The notes under the pieces are model-generated. The model was not told the DNA's origin. It saw nothing but the letters and a program-made list of their open reading frames with translations, and made no database searches. From an uncultured Eggerthellaceae bacterium (lineage in GTDB: Bacteria > Actinomycetota > Coriobacteriia > Coriobacteriales > Eggerthellaceae), in NCBI GenBank assembly GCA_934648845.1, contig CAKUFS010000008.1, forward strand, positions 18,733-82,732: a stretch of DNA of 64,000 nt. The letters run 5' to 3'. Both the position numbers and the translations under genes were made by a program. Shown piece after piece: positions 45,400 to 53,537 of this stretch. Position 1 is the first letter of the stretch; every line of letters starts with the position of its first letter.

Positions 45400-46446
45400 A
45401 TGCCGATTATGAAAACAAGCATTTACACTCTTTCACGTAATCGACTTCTTAGTTTGGTAAAAGAAGCCGGACAACCTGCATTCCGCGGGAAACAACTCTA
45501 CGAATGGCTCTACGTTCACTACGTTGATTCATTCGACGAAATGAGCAATCTTCCAAAAATGCTGCGGCAAAAGCTCGAAGCGGATTACTCTCTTATCAAA
45601 CCAAGCGTGTTTCATAAGGCTGTTTCCTTTGATGGAACCAGGAAATACGTCTTTCAGCTGGAAGATGGCGCTCTTATCGAATCGGTTGGTATACCATCTG
45701 GGAAAAACAACGAACGTTTGACGGTTTGTTTTTCAACCCAGGTTGGATGTGCTATGCAATGTCAGTTTTGCGCCACCGCGAAGGAAGGATTCACGCGTAA
45801 TTTATCCATTGGCGAAATTGTGAGTCAAATTCTGTTGGTCCAAAAGGATTTTCAACAGCGCGTTTCCAACATTGTGGGAATGGGACAAGGCGAACCGTTT
45901 GCGAACTACGATAACGTGCTGGAAGCGATTCGCATTTTGAACGACCCCAAGGGAATTGCCATTGGCGCGCGCCATATAACAATCTCAACTTGCGGTCTAT
46001 TCCCCGGCATCGAGCGATTCTCGCAAGAACCGGAGCAATTCACGCTGGCTATTTCACTCCATGCCGCGCTTCAGAGCAAACGTGACAAATTGATGCCGCG
46101 CGTTGCGAATATGCCGCTTTCCGGATTGAAAGAAACGTTGCAGCACTATACCGCGGCTACAAATCGCCGCGTAACACTCGAGTATTTGCTCATTAAAGGG
46201 GTGAATGACAGCGAAGAGGACTTAAAAGCGCTCGCCCGTTTCTGCACGAATCTTCTTTGCCATGTTAATTTGCTACCTTTGAACGACATTGATGATTCTC
46301 CTTGGAAGCCCTCTGACCAATCGGTTGCAAATCACTGGATCTCAATACTTATGGGCAAGGGAATCGAGACAAGCATGCGTCAGTCGCGTGGATCTGACAT
46401 TGATGCAGCATGCGGACAGCTGAAAAATTCCCTTCGCAAGAAATAA
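45400..46446 (+). CDS. rlmN: 23S rRNA (adenine2503-C2)-methyltransferase RlmN
   Basis: 348 residues. A radical SAM enzyme with the cluster motif CAMQCQFC (Cys 117, 121, 124), GxGxPxxN-type GMGQGEPFANYDN and the second catalytic cysteine near residue 338 in DIDAACGQL. The N-terminal accessory domain carries AFRGKQLYEWLY. It methylates A2503 of 23S rRNA (and A37 of some tRNAs) through a methyl-cysteine intermediate. Whether the first ATG or the one three codons later is used cannot be told. It is convergent with parB, and a parS palindrome serves as shared terminator. Confidence 0.95.
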   Translation: MPIMKTSIYTLSRNRLLSLVKEAGQPAFRGKQLYEWLYVHYVDSFDEMSNLPKMLRQKLEADYSLIKPSVFHKAVSFDGTRKYVFQLEDGALIESVGIPSGKNNERLTVCFSTQVGCAMQCQFCATAKEGFTRNLSIGEIVSQILLVQKDFQQRVSNIVGMGQGEPFANYDNVLEAIRILNDPKGIAIGARHITISTCGLFPGIERFSQEPEQFTLAISLHAALQSKRDKLMPRVANMPLSGLKETLQHYTAATNRRVTLEYLLIKGVNDSEEDLKALARFCTNLLCHVNLLPLNDIDDSPWKPSDQSVANHWISILMGKGIETSMRQSRGSDIDAACGQLKNSLRKK

Positions 46447-46548
46447 GAAACTGATGGTCCTTGCTCCGAACGACAAGACGAAGGCATAAATGCTAACACC
46501 GCAGGATTCAAAGCTTTGAACCAAAGATTTATCATGAAACAAAGCATC

Positions 46549-46585
46549 AAAAAAAGAGTGTTTCACGTGAAACACTCTTTTTTTT
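46549..46585. terminator. Bidirectional terminator containing a perfect parS site
   Basis: GAG-TGTTTCACGTGAAACA-CTC is flanked by seven A on one side and eight T on the other. It forms a self-complementary hairpin with a T tail on both strands, between the convergent rlmN and parB genes. Confidence 0.75.
46559..46574. other. parS site (perfect)
   Basis: TGTTTCACGTGAAACA, identical to the bacterial ParB/Spo0J recognition palindrome. It is 33 bases past the parB stop. Confidence 0.9.
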
Positions 46586-46606
46586 CTTACCATTTTAGCT
46601 GGTGTT

Positions 46607-47716
46607 TTATTGTTCGTCGCTTGCTTCGCTTTCGTTCGCAAACATCGCAGTAAACAAACGCTGCAGATCATCTTCGTCCTTGAATTCAATCTCAATTCGA
46701 TTGCGCCCTTGGGATGTCTTGACTTTAACCGTCGTGTTCAGGCGGTCATGAAGGCTGCGCGCCACTTTCTTATACGTCTTTGGAACAGCGTTTTGCGCGG
46801 ACGGCGCCTTCTTCTTAGGATCAAGCGACATCAAGCGAGCAAGATTTTCTGCTTCACGCACGGAAAGCTTAGATTCAAGAAGTTTCTGCGTGAGCTTCAT
46901 GCGTCCCTCGGGTGTTGGGATGGAAAGAATCGCGCGGGCATGACCGGCGGTGATTTTTTCCTCATACAGCAACTTCTGGGCTTCTTCGGGCAAATCCAGC
47001 AAGCGAACCGCATTTGCAACGGTAGAACGTCCCTTGGAAACCATCTGAGCAACCTGAGATTGATTCAGATTCTTCTTATCCATAAGACGACGATATGCAT
47101 ACGCTTCTTCTATGGGATTCAAATCAGAGCGCTGGATGTTCTCAATAAGGGCAAGCTCGAGCGTCTCTTCATCATCCGCTTCTTTAATGCGAACAGGCAC
47201 TTCCGTTAAACCAGCCAACTTAGATGCGCGATAACGGCGTTCGCCCGCGATGATTTCATATTTGCCATCTTTAGGACGCACCAGAATAGGCTGAAGCAAA
47301 CCATCTTTTTTAATCGACGATGCAAGCTCTTCAAGCTCTTCTTTCTTGAAATTAATACGAGGCTGATTCTCATTCGGCACAATCAAATCCAAAGGAAGCA
47401 TGTCAGGAAGTTTATTCTCTTGCGTTTCCGCAACAGCTTTTTCCGGTTCGGAAGCAAGAACGGTTTGCGGTGCAGGAGTAACCATTTTCTGCTCAACACG
47501 CACCGTGTTATCGATGATTTCTCCCGTTGAAGCATTGATGCGTCCCATAGAAATACGTTCACGCGGCGGATTTTGCGTCGGTTGCTGTTGAGCGGGAATG
47601 GAGGGATTTATTTGAGCCGGTGCAGCCTGATGCTGCGGCTGCGGCTGCGCAGCAGATTCCTCGTAAGAGCCTCCAAGCAACGATCCAAGACCGCGACCAA
47701 GTGCATTCTTAGCCAC
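46607..47716 (-). CDS. parB: Chromosome partitioning protein ParB (CTP-dependent clamp)
   Basis: 369 residues. A disordered Gln/Pro-rich N-terminus (1-110) precedes the ParB/Srx CTP-binding domain (about 110-200) with GERRYRASKLAGL (box II, arginine patch). The helix-turn-helix DNA-binding domain (about 205-300; KNLNQSQVAQMVSKGRSTVAN) and a C-terminal dimerisation domain follow. ParB loads at parS and slides as a clamp, organising the origin region. Its GTG/ATG overlaps the parA stop by 8 bases, so the pair is coupled. Matching parS sites lie on both sides of the operon. Confidence 0.95.
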   Translation of the reverse strand: MAKNALGRGLGSLLGGSYEESAAQPQPQHQAAPAQINPSIPAQQQPTQNPPRERISMGRINASTGEIIDNTVRVEQKMVTPAPQTVLASEPEKAVAETQENKLPDMLPLDLIVPNENQPRINFKKEELEELASSIKKDGLLQPILVRPKDGKYEIIAGERRYRASKLAGLTEVPVRIKEADDEETLELALIENIQRSDLNPIEEAYAYRRLMDKKNLNQSQVAQMVSKGRSTVANAVRLLDLPEEAQKLLYEEKITAGHARAILSIPTPEGRMKLTQKLLESKLSVREAENLARLMSLDPKKKAPSAQNAVPKTYKKVARSLHDRLNTTVKVKTSQGRNRIEIEFKDEDDLQRLFTAMFANESEASDEQ

Positions 47717-48740
47717 GAGCGATCACCTCTTTCGCAAGATCAACGTATGACTGCGCACCCTTGCCAGTTGGATCGTATTGCGTAATAGGCAAACCAAAAC
47801 TAGGAGCCTCGGACAACTTCACCGTACGAGGAATCATAGAATTAAATACAATACGACCAAAATACGACCGAACTTCCTCAGCGACTTGCTTTGAAAGCGT
47901 AGTACGTCCGTCATACATCGTCAAAAGCACACCATAAATATCCAAAGCAGGATTAAGGCGAGTTTTGACACGTTTCATTGAATCGAGAAGTTTTGTCACA
48001 CCTTCCAATGCGTAGAATTCACACTGAATAGGAATAAGAAGCTTATCCGCGGCAACAAGAGCGTTCACGGTAAGCAAACCCAAAGAAGGAGGACAATCAA
48101 CAAAGATAAAATCATAACGCCCGCGCAAGCGTCCCAAAGCATCTTTAAGTCTATTCTCGCGCGCCATCTCGGTTACTAATTCAACCTCGGCACCTGCCAA
48201 ATTGATAGTAGCAGGAAGAACATCAAGCCCTTGGCATACATCGGGAATAATCGCTTGCTCGACAGGAACATCATTAATCAAGACATCATAAACGCAGTTT
48301 TTAACCAGATTCTTCTCAATTCCAAGACCACTTGAAGCATTGCCCTGTGGATCAAGGTCAACAAGAAGCACTTGCCTTCCAAGCTCACCAAGAGCAGCAG
48401 ACAAGTTGATAGCAGTCGTTGATTTTCCAACGCCGCCTTTCTGATTGATAATTGCAATGATCTTTGTCTGCCCGATTACATGAGTGACAGGCGCTTTCTC
48501 AGCATAGGATTTCAACTGCGGATGAGCTACTTCAGGTTCTGCAGTTTGCTGGCTTCGTGGGGCACGCTCAACAACCTCTGGTTCATTCCTATACGACGAA
48601 GGAGCGGGTTGCACTTTCTCAAAAGAAGCACTTTGTGCGACTTCATTCACTGCTCTTTCCTGCTGTGTCGTATCCTCATGTTGATTATTGATAGTCCCTG
48701 CTGCATTTTTTTCACGTCTCAGACCATCGAAAAAACCCAC
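47709..48740 (-). CDS. parA: Chromosome partitioning ATPase ParA (Soj)
   Basis: 343 residues from a GTG preceded by AGGAGG. A deviant Walker A KGGVGKSTT (about 100-108), DLDPQGNASSGLG, and Walker B FVDCPPSLG mark the ParA/MinD family. The first 90 residues are a disordered Glu/Gln/Pro-rich extension not present in short Soj proteins. ParA forms an ATP-dependent gradient on the nucleoid that moves ParB-parS complexes. Promoter TTGAAG/TATACT lies just upstream, abutting a parS site. Confidence 0.95.
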   Translation of the reverse strand: MGFFDGLRREKNAAGTINNQHEDTTQQERAVNEVAQSASFEKVQPAPSSYRNEPEVVERAPRSQQTAEPEVAHPQLKSYAEKAPVTHVIGQTKIIAIINQKGGVGKSTTAINLSAALGELGRQVLLVDLDPQGNASSGLGIEKNLVKNCVYDVLINDVPVEQAIIPDVCQGLDVLPATINLAGAEVELVTEMARENRLKDALGRLRGRYDFIFVDCPPSLGLLTVNALVAADKLLIPIQCEFYALEGVTKLLDSMKRVKTRLNPALDIYGVLLTMYDGRTTLSKQVAEEVRSYFGRIVFNSMIPRTVKLSEAPSFGLPITQYDPTGKGAQSYVDLAKEVIARG

Positions 48741-48787
48741 ACGAGCCTCCTCTCATTAAATAACAAGTATCTATTGGTATTGTTGAA

Positions 48788-48816
48788 AGTATATGATTTC
48801 AACATCATAGCTTCAA
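48788..48816 (-). promoter_or_regulatory. parAB promoter
   Basis: On the minus strand TTGAAG (48816-48811) and TATACT (48793-48788) have a 17-base spacer. A perfect parS begins 2 bases upstream of the -35 box, so ParB loading could affect this promoter. Confidence 0.6.
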
Positions 48817-48818
48817 CC

Positions 48819-48834
48819 TGTTTCACGTGAAACA
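48819..48834. other. parS site (perfect) next to the parAB promoter
   Basis: TGTTTCACGTGAAACA, full 16-base match, upstream of parA. Confidence 0.9.
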
Positions 48835-48926
48835 CCAAACACAAACCAGTATCCAGAAAAAGGTCAGCGACAACCCTTGAAGGAAACCTTATTTAAATAT
48901 CGCAATTACCCTTCATCATTTTTTGA

Positions 48927-48942
48927 TGTTTCACGTGAAACA
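48927..48942. other. parS site (perfect) downstream of rsmG
   Basis: TGTTTCACGTGAAACA with the dyad extended outward (TTTTGA...TCAAAA), so it can also fold as a hairpin at the 3' end of the rsmG transcript, 20 bases past its stop. Confidence 0.9.
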
Positions 48943-48962
48943 TCAAAAACAAGAATATAAAA

Positions 48963-49610
48963 CTACAAAGGATTTCTTTGTGCCATACCGTTTCTGCGCG
49001 GCAATTTAATGGAAGCATTCTTAAACTTTTCAAAAACTAAAATACGACGAAACGTCTCATTATCAGAAAGATAAAATCCACGATCGGATATAAGACGAAG
49101 GCCTAATTTCTGCTCAAGCGAACAAGCATGAGCAAGTTCTTCCTCTTCGATACGTGATTTATAACAGATGAATTGTCCCCCCACTTTCAACAGCGGAGAG
49201 CCTAATTCAAGAAGAGAGCCTAATTGAGAGAGCGCACGAGCAGACAGAACTGAAAACTTCCCTTTCTTCTGAAGAGCCAGCTCTTCGGCACGTCCCGGAA
49301 ATACCGTAATATTCGATAAACCAAGCTCTTGGGCAAACTGTTCAAGAAGGGCAGCTTTCTTTTTCACCGACTCAACAAGTATCGTTTCACGGCTCGTTTC
49401 AATAGCGATAGGAATGCCAGGGAATCCTGCGCCGGAACCTAAGTCGCCATAGAGCCCTTCGGGTGCGATTTCAAATTCAGACAACGCAGAAAGAGAGTCC
49501 TCAATATGCAATACTTGGGCCGATTCCCAAGAGACGATGCGAGTAATATTAGTTGTTTCGTTCGCTTTTACGACTAAATCAAGATGCTTATTGAGCAATT
49601 CGGAATTCAT
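48963..49610 (-). CDS. rsmG: 16S rRNA (guanine527-N7)-methyltransferase RsmG
   Basis: 215 residues. GidB fold with SAM-binding motif I GDLGSGAGFPGIPIAI (about 75-90), VESVKKKAALLEQ (about 95-107) and FSVLSARALSQLGSLLEL. It methylates G527 in the 530 loop of 16S rRNA; loss gives low-level streptomycin resistance in other bacteria. The N-terminal LLNKHLDLVVKANETTNITRI is typical. The gene lies in the usual order between jag and parA. Confidence 0.94.
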   Translation of the reverse strand: MNSELLNKHLDLVVKANETTNITRIVSWESAQVLHIEDSLSALSEFEIAPEGLYGDLGSGAGFPGIPIAIETSRETILVESVKKKAALLEQFAQELGLSNITVFPGRAEELALQKKGKFSVLSARALSQLGSLLELGSPLLKVGGQFICYKSRIEEEELAHACSLEQKLGLRLISDRGFYLSDNETFRRILVFEKFKNASIKLPRRNGMAQRNPL

Positions 49611-49697
49611 GGGGTCCTCTCTATTTCAGTTCGCTCTATTATGACAAAAAAAGAGGGCCTGAAACATCAGACCCCCAATAAAGCTCTATTTTTCTTT

Positions 49698-50216
49698 TTA
49701 TCGCGGATAAACAACCACGTGACGGGAAGGACCCTCATCTTCCGATTCGGTCTCAACACGATCATCATCGCGAAGAGCCACATGAACAAGACGACGCTCA
49801 TAAGGAGTCATGGGACGAAGCTTCACACTACGATGCTCACGTGCCGCGCGATTTGCAGCGGAATGAGCAATGGACTCAATCTTCGCGCGCTGACGAGATT
49901 TATAACCCTCAACGTCGATAACAACCGGATAACGGAAACCAAGCTTCCGAACCAGAATTGCCGAAATCAAGAACTGCAAACTTTCAAGCGTCTTGCCATG
50001 ACGACCGATAAGAACAGCAGTGTCGTCACCGGTGATGTCAAGAATCAACTCCCCTTCGTCACCCTCATATTCATCGATGGTGATATCGCCAACCGAGAAA
50101 TATTGAATGATGTCTTTGATGACCGTAATGGCGGTATCAGCAATAAAATCAAGTTCCTCATCGGTTACTTCTGCAGGATCATCTACGATGTCTGCGTTTT
50201 CAAATTCTTCAGACAT
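49698..50216 (-). CDS. jag: RNA-binding protein Jag/KhpB (KH-R3H)
   Basis: 172 residues. A KH-like segment (about 65-105; DDTAVLIGRHGKTLESLQFL, GxxG loop RHGK) precedes an R3H domain (about 120-172; RPMTPYERRLVHVALRDD). The short N-terminal region (1-60) resembles the Jag-N linker but is reduced. KhpB works with KhpA in RNA binding and cell-elongation control in Gram-positives. It lies 18 bases after yidC in the conserved origin block. The acidic N-terminus has no membrane segment. Confidence 0.92.
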   Translation of the reverse strand: MSEEFENADIVDDPAEVTDEELDFIADTAITVIKDIIQYFSVGDITIDEYEGDEGELILDITGDDTAVLIGRHGKTLESLQFLISAILVRKLGFRYPVVIDVEGYKSRQRAKIESIAHSAANRAAREHRSVKLRPMTPYERRLVHVALRDDDRVETESEDEGPSRHVVVYPR

Positions 50217-50234
50217 GATTGCTCCTTACCTACA

Positions 50235-51008
50235 TTAATGTTTCTTGGTCGGGCGAGGCTTCTTGACCTTACGGGTTACATTCACTTCAGAGGGCAGCTC
50301 GTAAGCAGGTGCTTCAGTTTCTGCATCCTTCTTTTCGAGGATGTGCATAGAGATTTGCTGCTGAGCAATAGCCAGCAAAGAAGAAGCGCCCCAGAACAGA
50401 AGAACGCCAGCGGGAGAGCTCCAGCCAATCCAAATCATCATGATGCTCATCACCACAACCATAATAAGCGTCATTTTCTTCTGCTGGGGATCCTGTGTCT
50501 GATTTTGCATAAGCAGCGTAGGAATGAACGTGCACAAAGCAAAGATTGCCAGCAAAATAATGTACGGAATAAACGTAGGTACATCAATGGCAAAAGCACC
50601 TGCCGGCGTAAGCGTCAAGTCGGGAACCAAGTGGAAAAATACATAATCGGTCGTGTCAGACACGCGCTCAGACATCTCGCGGAGTACTTGGAACAAAGCA
50701 ATAAAGATAGGCATCTGGATAAGCATAGGCACGCAACCCGCAAGAGGATTGAACTTTGCCTGAGCATATAGCTTTTGAGTTTCCTCGTTCTGACGTTGAA
50801 CATCATCAGGGAATCTCTCTTTGATCTGGGTGAGCAACGGCTGAATCTTGCGCATGTTATACGAAGATTTCGACTGCGTGTACATCAAAGGAGTAATCGC
50901 AGCACGGAAAATCAACGTAATGATGATAATCGCAAGACCCCAGTCACCACAGATATTGTAGAACGCCTGGATGAGCCAAAATATGAAGTCTTTAAACGCT
51001 TCCCACAT
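50235..51008 (-). CDS. yidC: Membrane protein insertase YidC/Oxa1
   Basis: 257 residues from the ATG at 51008, chosen for its AGAAAGGAAAG ribosome site; a longer frame would overlap yidD. It is the short Gram-positive type: a first TM helix with the conserved arginine in ITLIFRAAITPLMY (groove residue), a cytoplasmic hairpin (PLLTQIKERFPDDVQ), the helix after FNPLAGCVPMLIQMPIFIALF, and three more TM helices. The basic C-terminal tail (KVKKPRPTKKH) fits ribosome contact. It inserts and folds membrane proteins with or without SecYEG. Confidence 0.93.
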   Translation of the reverse strand: MWEAFKDFIFWLIQAFYNICGDWGLAIIIITLIFRAAITPLMYTQSKSSYNMRKIQPLLTQIKERFPDDVQRQNEETQKLYAQAKFNPLAGCVPMLIQMPIFIALFQVLREMSERVSDTTDYVFFHLVPDLTLTPAGAFAIDVPTFIPYIILLAIFALCTFIPTLLMQNQTQDPQQKKMTLIMVVVMSIMMIWIGWSSPAGVLLFWGASSLLAIAQQQISMHILEKKDAETEAPAYELPSEVNVTRKVKKPRPTKKH

Positions 51009-51051
51009 TTTCTTTCCTTTCTCATATATACCAAAGAGGTACCACGGCTCG

Positions 51052-51306
51052 TCAGGGAACAGGATCGTAGCCATGGCCGCCCCCCGGACGGCAACGTGCA
51101 ACACGTTTCACGGTAAGAACCAAACCTTTACAGAAACCATACTTTCTGAAAGCTTGCAGCCCATACTGCGAACATGTGGGGACAAATCGACAACAAGGAG
51201 GAAAAAGAGGAGAAACAATAATGCGATAGAACATAATCAAACCAATAGCAATCTTGCAAGGAATCACCTTAATAAATGCGATGATTTTATTGTTTGGTTC
51301 AACCAT
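51052..51306 (-). CDS. yidD: Membrane protein insertion efficiency factor YidD
   Basis: 84 residues with the family core CCRFVPTCSQYGLQAFRKYG and the ending RCRPGGGHGYDPVP. The N-terminal amphipathic/hydrophobic segment IALGLIMFYRIIVSPLF type associates with the membrane. It assists YidC-dependent insertion. It sits between rnpA and yidC as in most bacteria. The start at 51306 gives the usual length. Confidence 0.93.
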   Translation of the reverse strand: MVEPNNKIIAFIKVIPCKIAIGLIMFYRIIVSPLFPPCCRFVPTCSQYGLQAFRKYGFCKGLVLTVKRVARCRPGGGHGYDPVP

Positions 51307-51325
51307 GGTTTACTGACAACACTAC

Positions 51326-51652
51326 CTATATACGCCCCACAACCGATTCAATATCGGCATACACCTGGGAAAAAGGAACAGAAAGTATCTTCGGTTTAGC
51401 CAAAAATACAATATCAACGCCTTTTTCATAAAGGTGCAATTGGCGACATATCTCCCTCATACGGCGCTTTGCCCCATTGCGCCATACAGCATTTCCATTC
51501 TTTTTTCCCGCAACAAAAGCAACACGGCCGCCGGAAGACTCCGTGCGACCGCGTTCTTTTGATGAAACTATAAGCGTGACGTTAGGTGTATGAATACGCC
51601 TACCACGTGAAAAGAGATTCGAAATATCTGTGCTGGATTTAATAATATCCAA
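51326..51652 (-). CDS. rnpA: Ribonuclease P protein component RnpA
   Basis: About 108 residues from a TTG at 51652, which has AGAGGG 7 bases upstream and gives the normal N-terminus (DIIKSSTDISNLFSRGRR). Another TTG at 51676, overlapping the end of rpmH, would add 8 residues. The family signature is NAVWRNGAKRRMREICRQL (about 60-80). RnpA binds the catalytic RNA and helps pre-tRNA 5' processing. The non-ATG start and tight linkage to rpmH fit translational coupling. Confidence 0.9.
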   Translation of the reverse strand: MDIIKSSTDISNLFSRGRRIHTPNVTLIVSSKERGRTESSGGRVAFVAGKKNGNAVWRNGAKRRMREICRQLHLYEKGVDIVFLAKPKILSVPFSQVYADIESVVGRI

Positions 51653-51666
51653 CGCAAACCCTCTAT

Positions 51667-51801
51667 TTACACGCAAAGATGCTTACGGCCCTTGGCGCGA
51701 CGAGCAGCCAGCACAGCACGACCACCTTTGGTAGCCATACGAGCACGGAAACCGTGAGTCTTAGCACGCTTACGCTTATTTGGTTGATAAGTGCGCTTCA
51801 T
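51667..51801 (-). CDS. rpmH: 50S ribosomal protein L34
   Basis: 44 residues, entire family signature: MKRTYQPNKRKRAKTHGFR then MATKGGRAVLAARRAKGRK. L34 is the small basic protein of the large subunit. It is first in the minus-strand origin operon rpmH-rnpA-yidD-yidC-jag-rsmG, with a near-consensus promoter 36 bases upstream of the start. Confidence 0.97.
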   Translation of the reverse strand: MKRTYQPNKRKRAKTHGFRARMATKGGRAVLAARRAKGRKHLCV

Positions 51802-51837
51802 TTTTAATCCCTTCTACCTTTATAGAATAGCCCTGAA

Positions 51838-51865
51838 ATTATATATCACCAGTTTTTTCTGTCAA
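51838..51865 (-). promoter_or_regulatory. rpmH promoter
   Basis: On the minus strand a perfect -35 TTGACA (51865-51860) and perfect -10 TATAAT (51843-51838) are separated by 16 bases. Confidence 0.8.
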
Positions 51866-52620
51866 TACATTTTTTCGTTGAGAGCAATAAAACTGCACTT
51901 CAAAAAGCTTTTTCAGCCGGATGAAAAAACGCGGGAATTAAATGCAAGACAACATATCGAATAAAAATAAAGGCTTACCACAACATATTGGTATCACCAG
52001 GTTTTCAGAAGCTCCCTGATCATGATTTTTCGTGTTCCCGACGGTGAAAATGCATTTTTCAACATTTTTTCTTTCATTGAATTTTCTGAAAAGAAAAACT
52101 TTTCAACAAGTTTTTTCCAAATTTGTGAAAACTTCTGAAAAAGATTGAATGAAATTGTTGAAAATTGGGAAAACTCTGAAAATAGGGATAAAAACGAAAC
52201 AAAACCCCACGTAAATCGTTTTTCAACCGACTGAAAAAAGAGTGAATATCTTTTTGCGATCTTATTTTTTCCACCTGGGGAAACAGATAATTTATTACGT
52301 TTTAACTGGGAAAATACAAAAGTTAAAAACTTTTTCATCATTGAAAAACGTGATTTTCGGAGCAGATATTAACTTTTGTTCGCTCTTTGGCGAAAACTAT
52401 CGAAGTCGAACTGGGGAAACGCAGTTTTCATAGGTGTCAAGGAGTTTTTTTCAACACACAAAAATTTTTTTCGCTATTAAATTTCAAAGTTTTTCCTGAA
52501 TTTTCAACAAGTTTCGAATATTTAGTGGAAAACTTCGAAAAACCAACGTCAAACCCGAAAAAAAGGTAGGCTATGGAAAAAATATTCGACACTTGCTTTC
52601 AAAGCACTCCAGTTGAATCC
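51866..52620. other. oriC: Putative replication origin (oriC): AT-rich, DnaA-box-like repeats
   Basis: A 750-base gene-free, AT-rich stretch lies at the point where the gene strand switches, next to rpmH and close to dnaA. It holds many copies of a TTTTCAAC(A) word: 52055-52064, 52099-52108, 52156-52164 (reverse), 52219-52228, 52447-52456 and 52501-52509. It also has TTTTTTCCACC at 52266-52275 and GTGGAAAAC at 52525-52533. The canonical DnaA box TTATCCACA is not seen exactly, so the local consensus may be TTTTC(A/C)ACA. No reading frame here looks real. A second smaller set of such words lies between dnaA and dnaN. Confidence 0.7.
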
Positions 52621-52640
52621 TTTTTTTCCGCCCATATAAT
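52613..52640 (+). promoter_or_regulatory. Promoter of the ATPase-winged-helix gene and dnaA
   Basis: TTGAAT (52613-52618) and a perfect TATAAT (52635-52640) with a 16-base spacer. Transcription should start near 52647, just before an ATG that opens a 10-codon frame ending in TGA (52678-52680). The downstream gene then starts at TTG 52699. Confidence 0.7.
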
Positions 52641-52698
52641 GGAAGGCATGCAAAACACCGTACAAGAACAACCTGTTTGAAGAGAAACGACTTTTTCA

Positions 52699-53475
52699 TT
52701 GGAAAACGCAACACTACAAAACGAAACACCTGGTGAAAACAAGGAATTTGACTTCAATTACGTGCATACACCTGCGCGCGTAGCGTGTTATGACAGCCTT
52801 ATGACGGCGCCGCGCATCACGGAGATTGCTCCAGGACCCACCGCTGAATACATTGAACACTTAACAACAACCATATATGAACAATCTCATATGGCTGGCG
52901 GGAGCATTCCCTATACAACCATCAGAGAAGTTTCTGAAAATTTCATTCACGCGCGGTTTTCGGAAATAATCGTTTCCATCCTCGATCAGGGCAATACCAT
53001 TCGGTTCGCCGATCAGGGCCCGGGGATTCCCCAAAAGGAAAAAGCGCAGATGCCGGGCTTTTCATCTGCTATTGAGCCCATGAAGCGCTACATCCGTGGC
53101 GTAGGATCGGGCTTGCCCCTTGTTCGGGAATTCCTCAACTCAGCACATGGCACCATCACCATAGAGGACAATATCAAAACGGGAGCCGTAGTAACTATCA
53201 GTTTGAATCAAAAGCAAGAGGAAAAACCGGCTAAAAAAGAAGAATCACCTGCTCAAACGCCTTCCCCTGTTTTAACTGAACGACAAAAAACCATCATGAA
53301 GGTATTAGCAAGTCAGGGACTTTTGGGGGTCAGCAAAATCTCCCAGTTTGCCGAGATGCCGGTATCGTCTTGCAGCAACGAGCTGACAAAACTGCAAGAA
53401 GCAAATATTGTTGAAATGGTGGGTAAGAAACGCCAACTCACCGATTACGGTAAGAAAATCTGCCAACAAATATAG
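52699..53475 (+). CDS. GHKL-type ATPase domain fused to winged-helix domain, between oriC and dnaA
   Basis: 258 residues. A Bergerat ATP-binding fold shows an N-box in REVSENFIHARF (about 75-86), G1 FADQGPGIP (about 107-115), G2 RGVGSGLPLV (about 135-144) and GTITIEDN (about 153-160): the catalytic layout of histidine-kinase and anti-sigma ATPases, without a phospho-acceptor domain. A Pro/Glu/Lys linker leads to a MarR-like winged helix (about 190-258; LTERQKTIMKVLASQG). The best start is TTG 52699 because homolog-like sequence (EFDFNYVHTPARV) begins soon after, but its ribosome site is weak and an in-frame TGA lies 7 codons upstream. It is co-oriented with dnaA, 62 bases ahead of it, so a role in initiation control is inferred. 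Confidence 0.78.
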   Translation: MENATLQNETPGENKEFDFNYVHTPARVACYDSLMTAPRITEIAPGPTAEYIEHLTTTIYEQSHMAGGSIPYTTIREVSENFIHARFSEIIVSILDQGNTIRFADQGPGIPQKEKAQMPGFSSAIEPMKRYIRGVGSGLPLVREFLNSAHGTITIEDNIKTGAVVTISLNQKQEEKPAKKEESPAQTPSPVLTERQKTIMKVLASQGLLGVSKISQFAEMPVSSCSNELTKLQEANIVEMVGKKRQLTDYGKKICQQI

Positions 53476-53537
53476 CGGAACACAGGGATCAAACGAATAA
53501 AGAATCGTAACGACAAACACCATTAAAGGTTTGCACC

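Noticed and set aside
52648..52680. Selenocysteine or read-through at the TGA upstream of the ATPase-winged-helix gene
   Set aside because: No SECIS-like element or homolog extension is evident; a simple upstream frame or different start explains it better.
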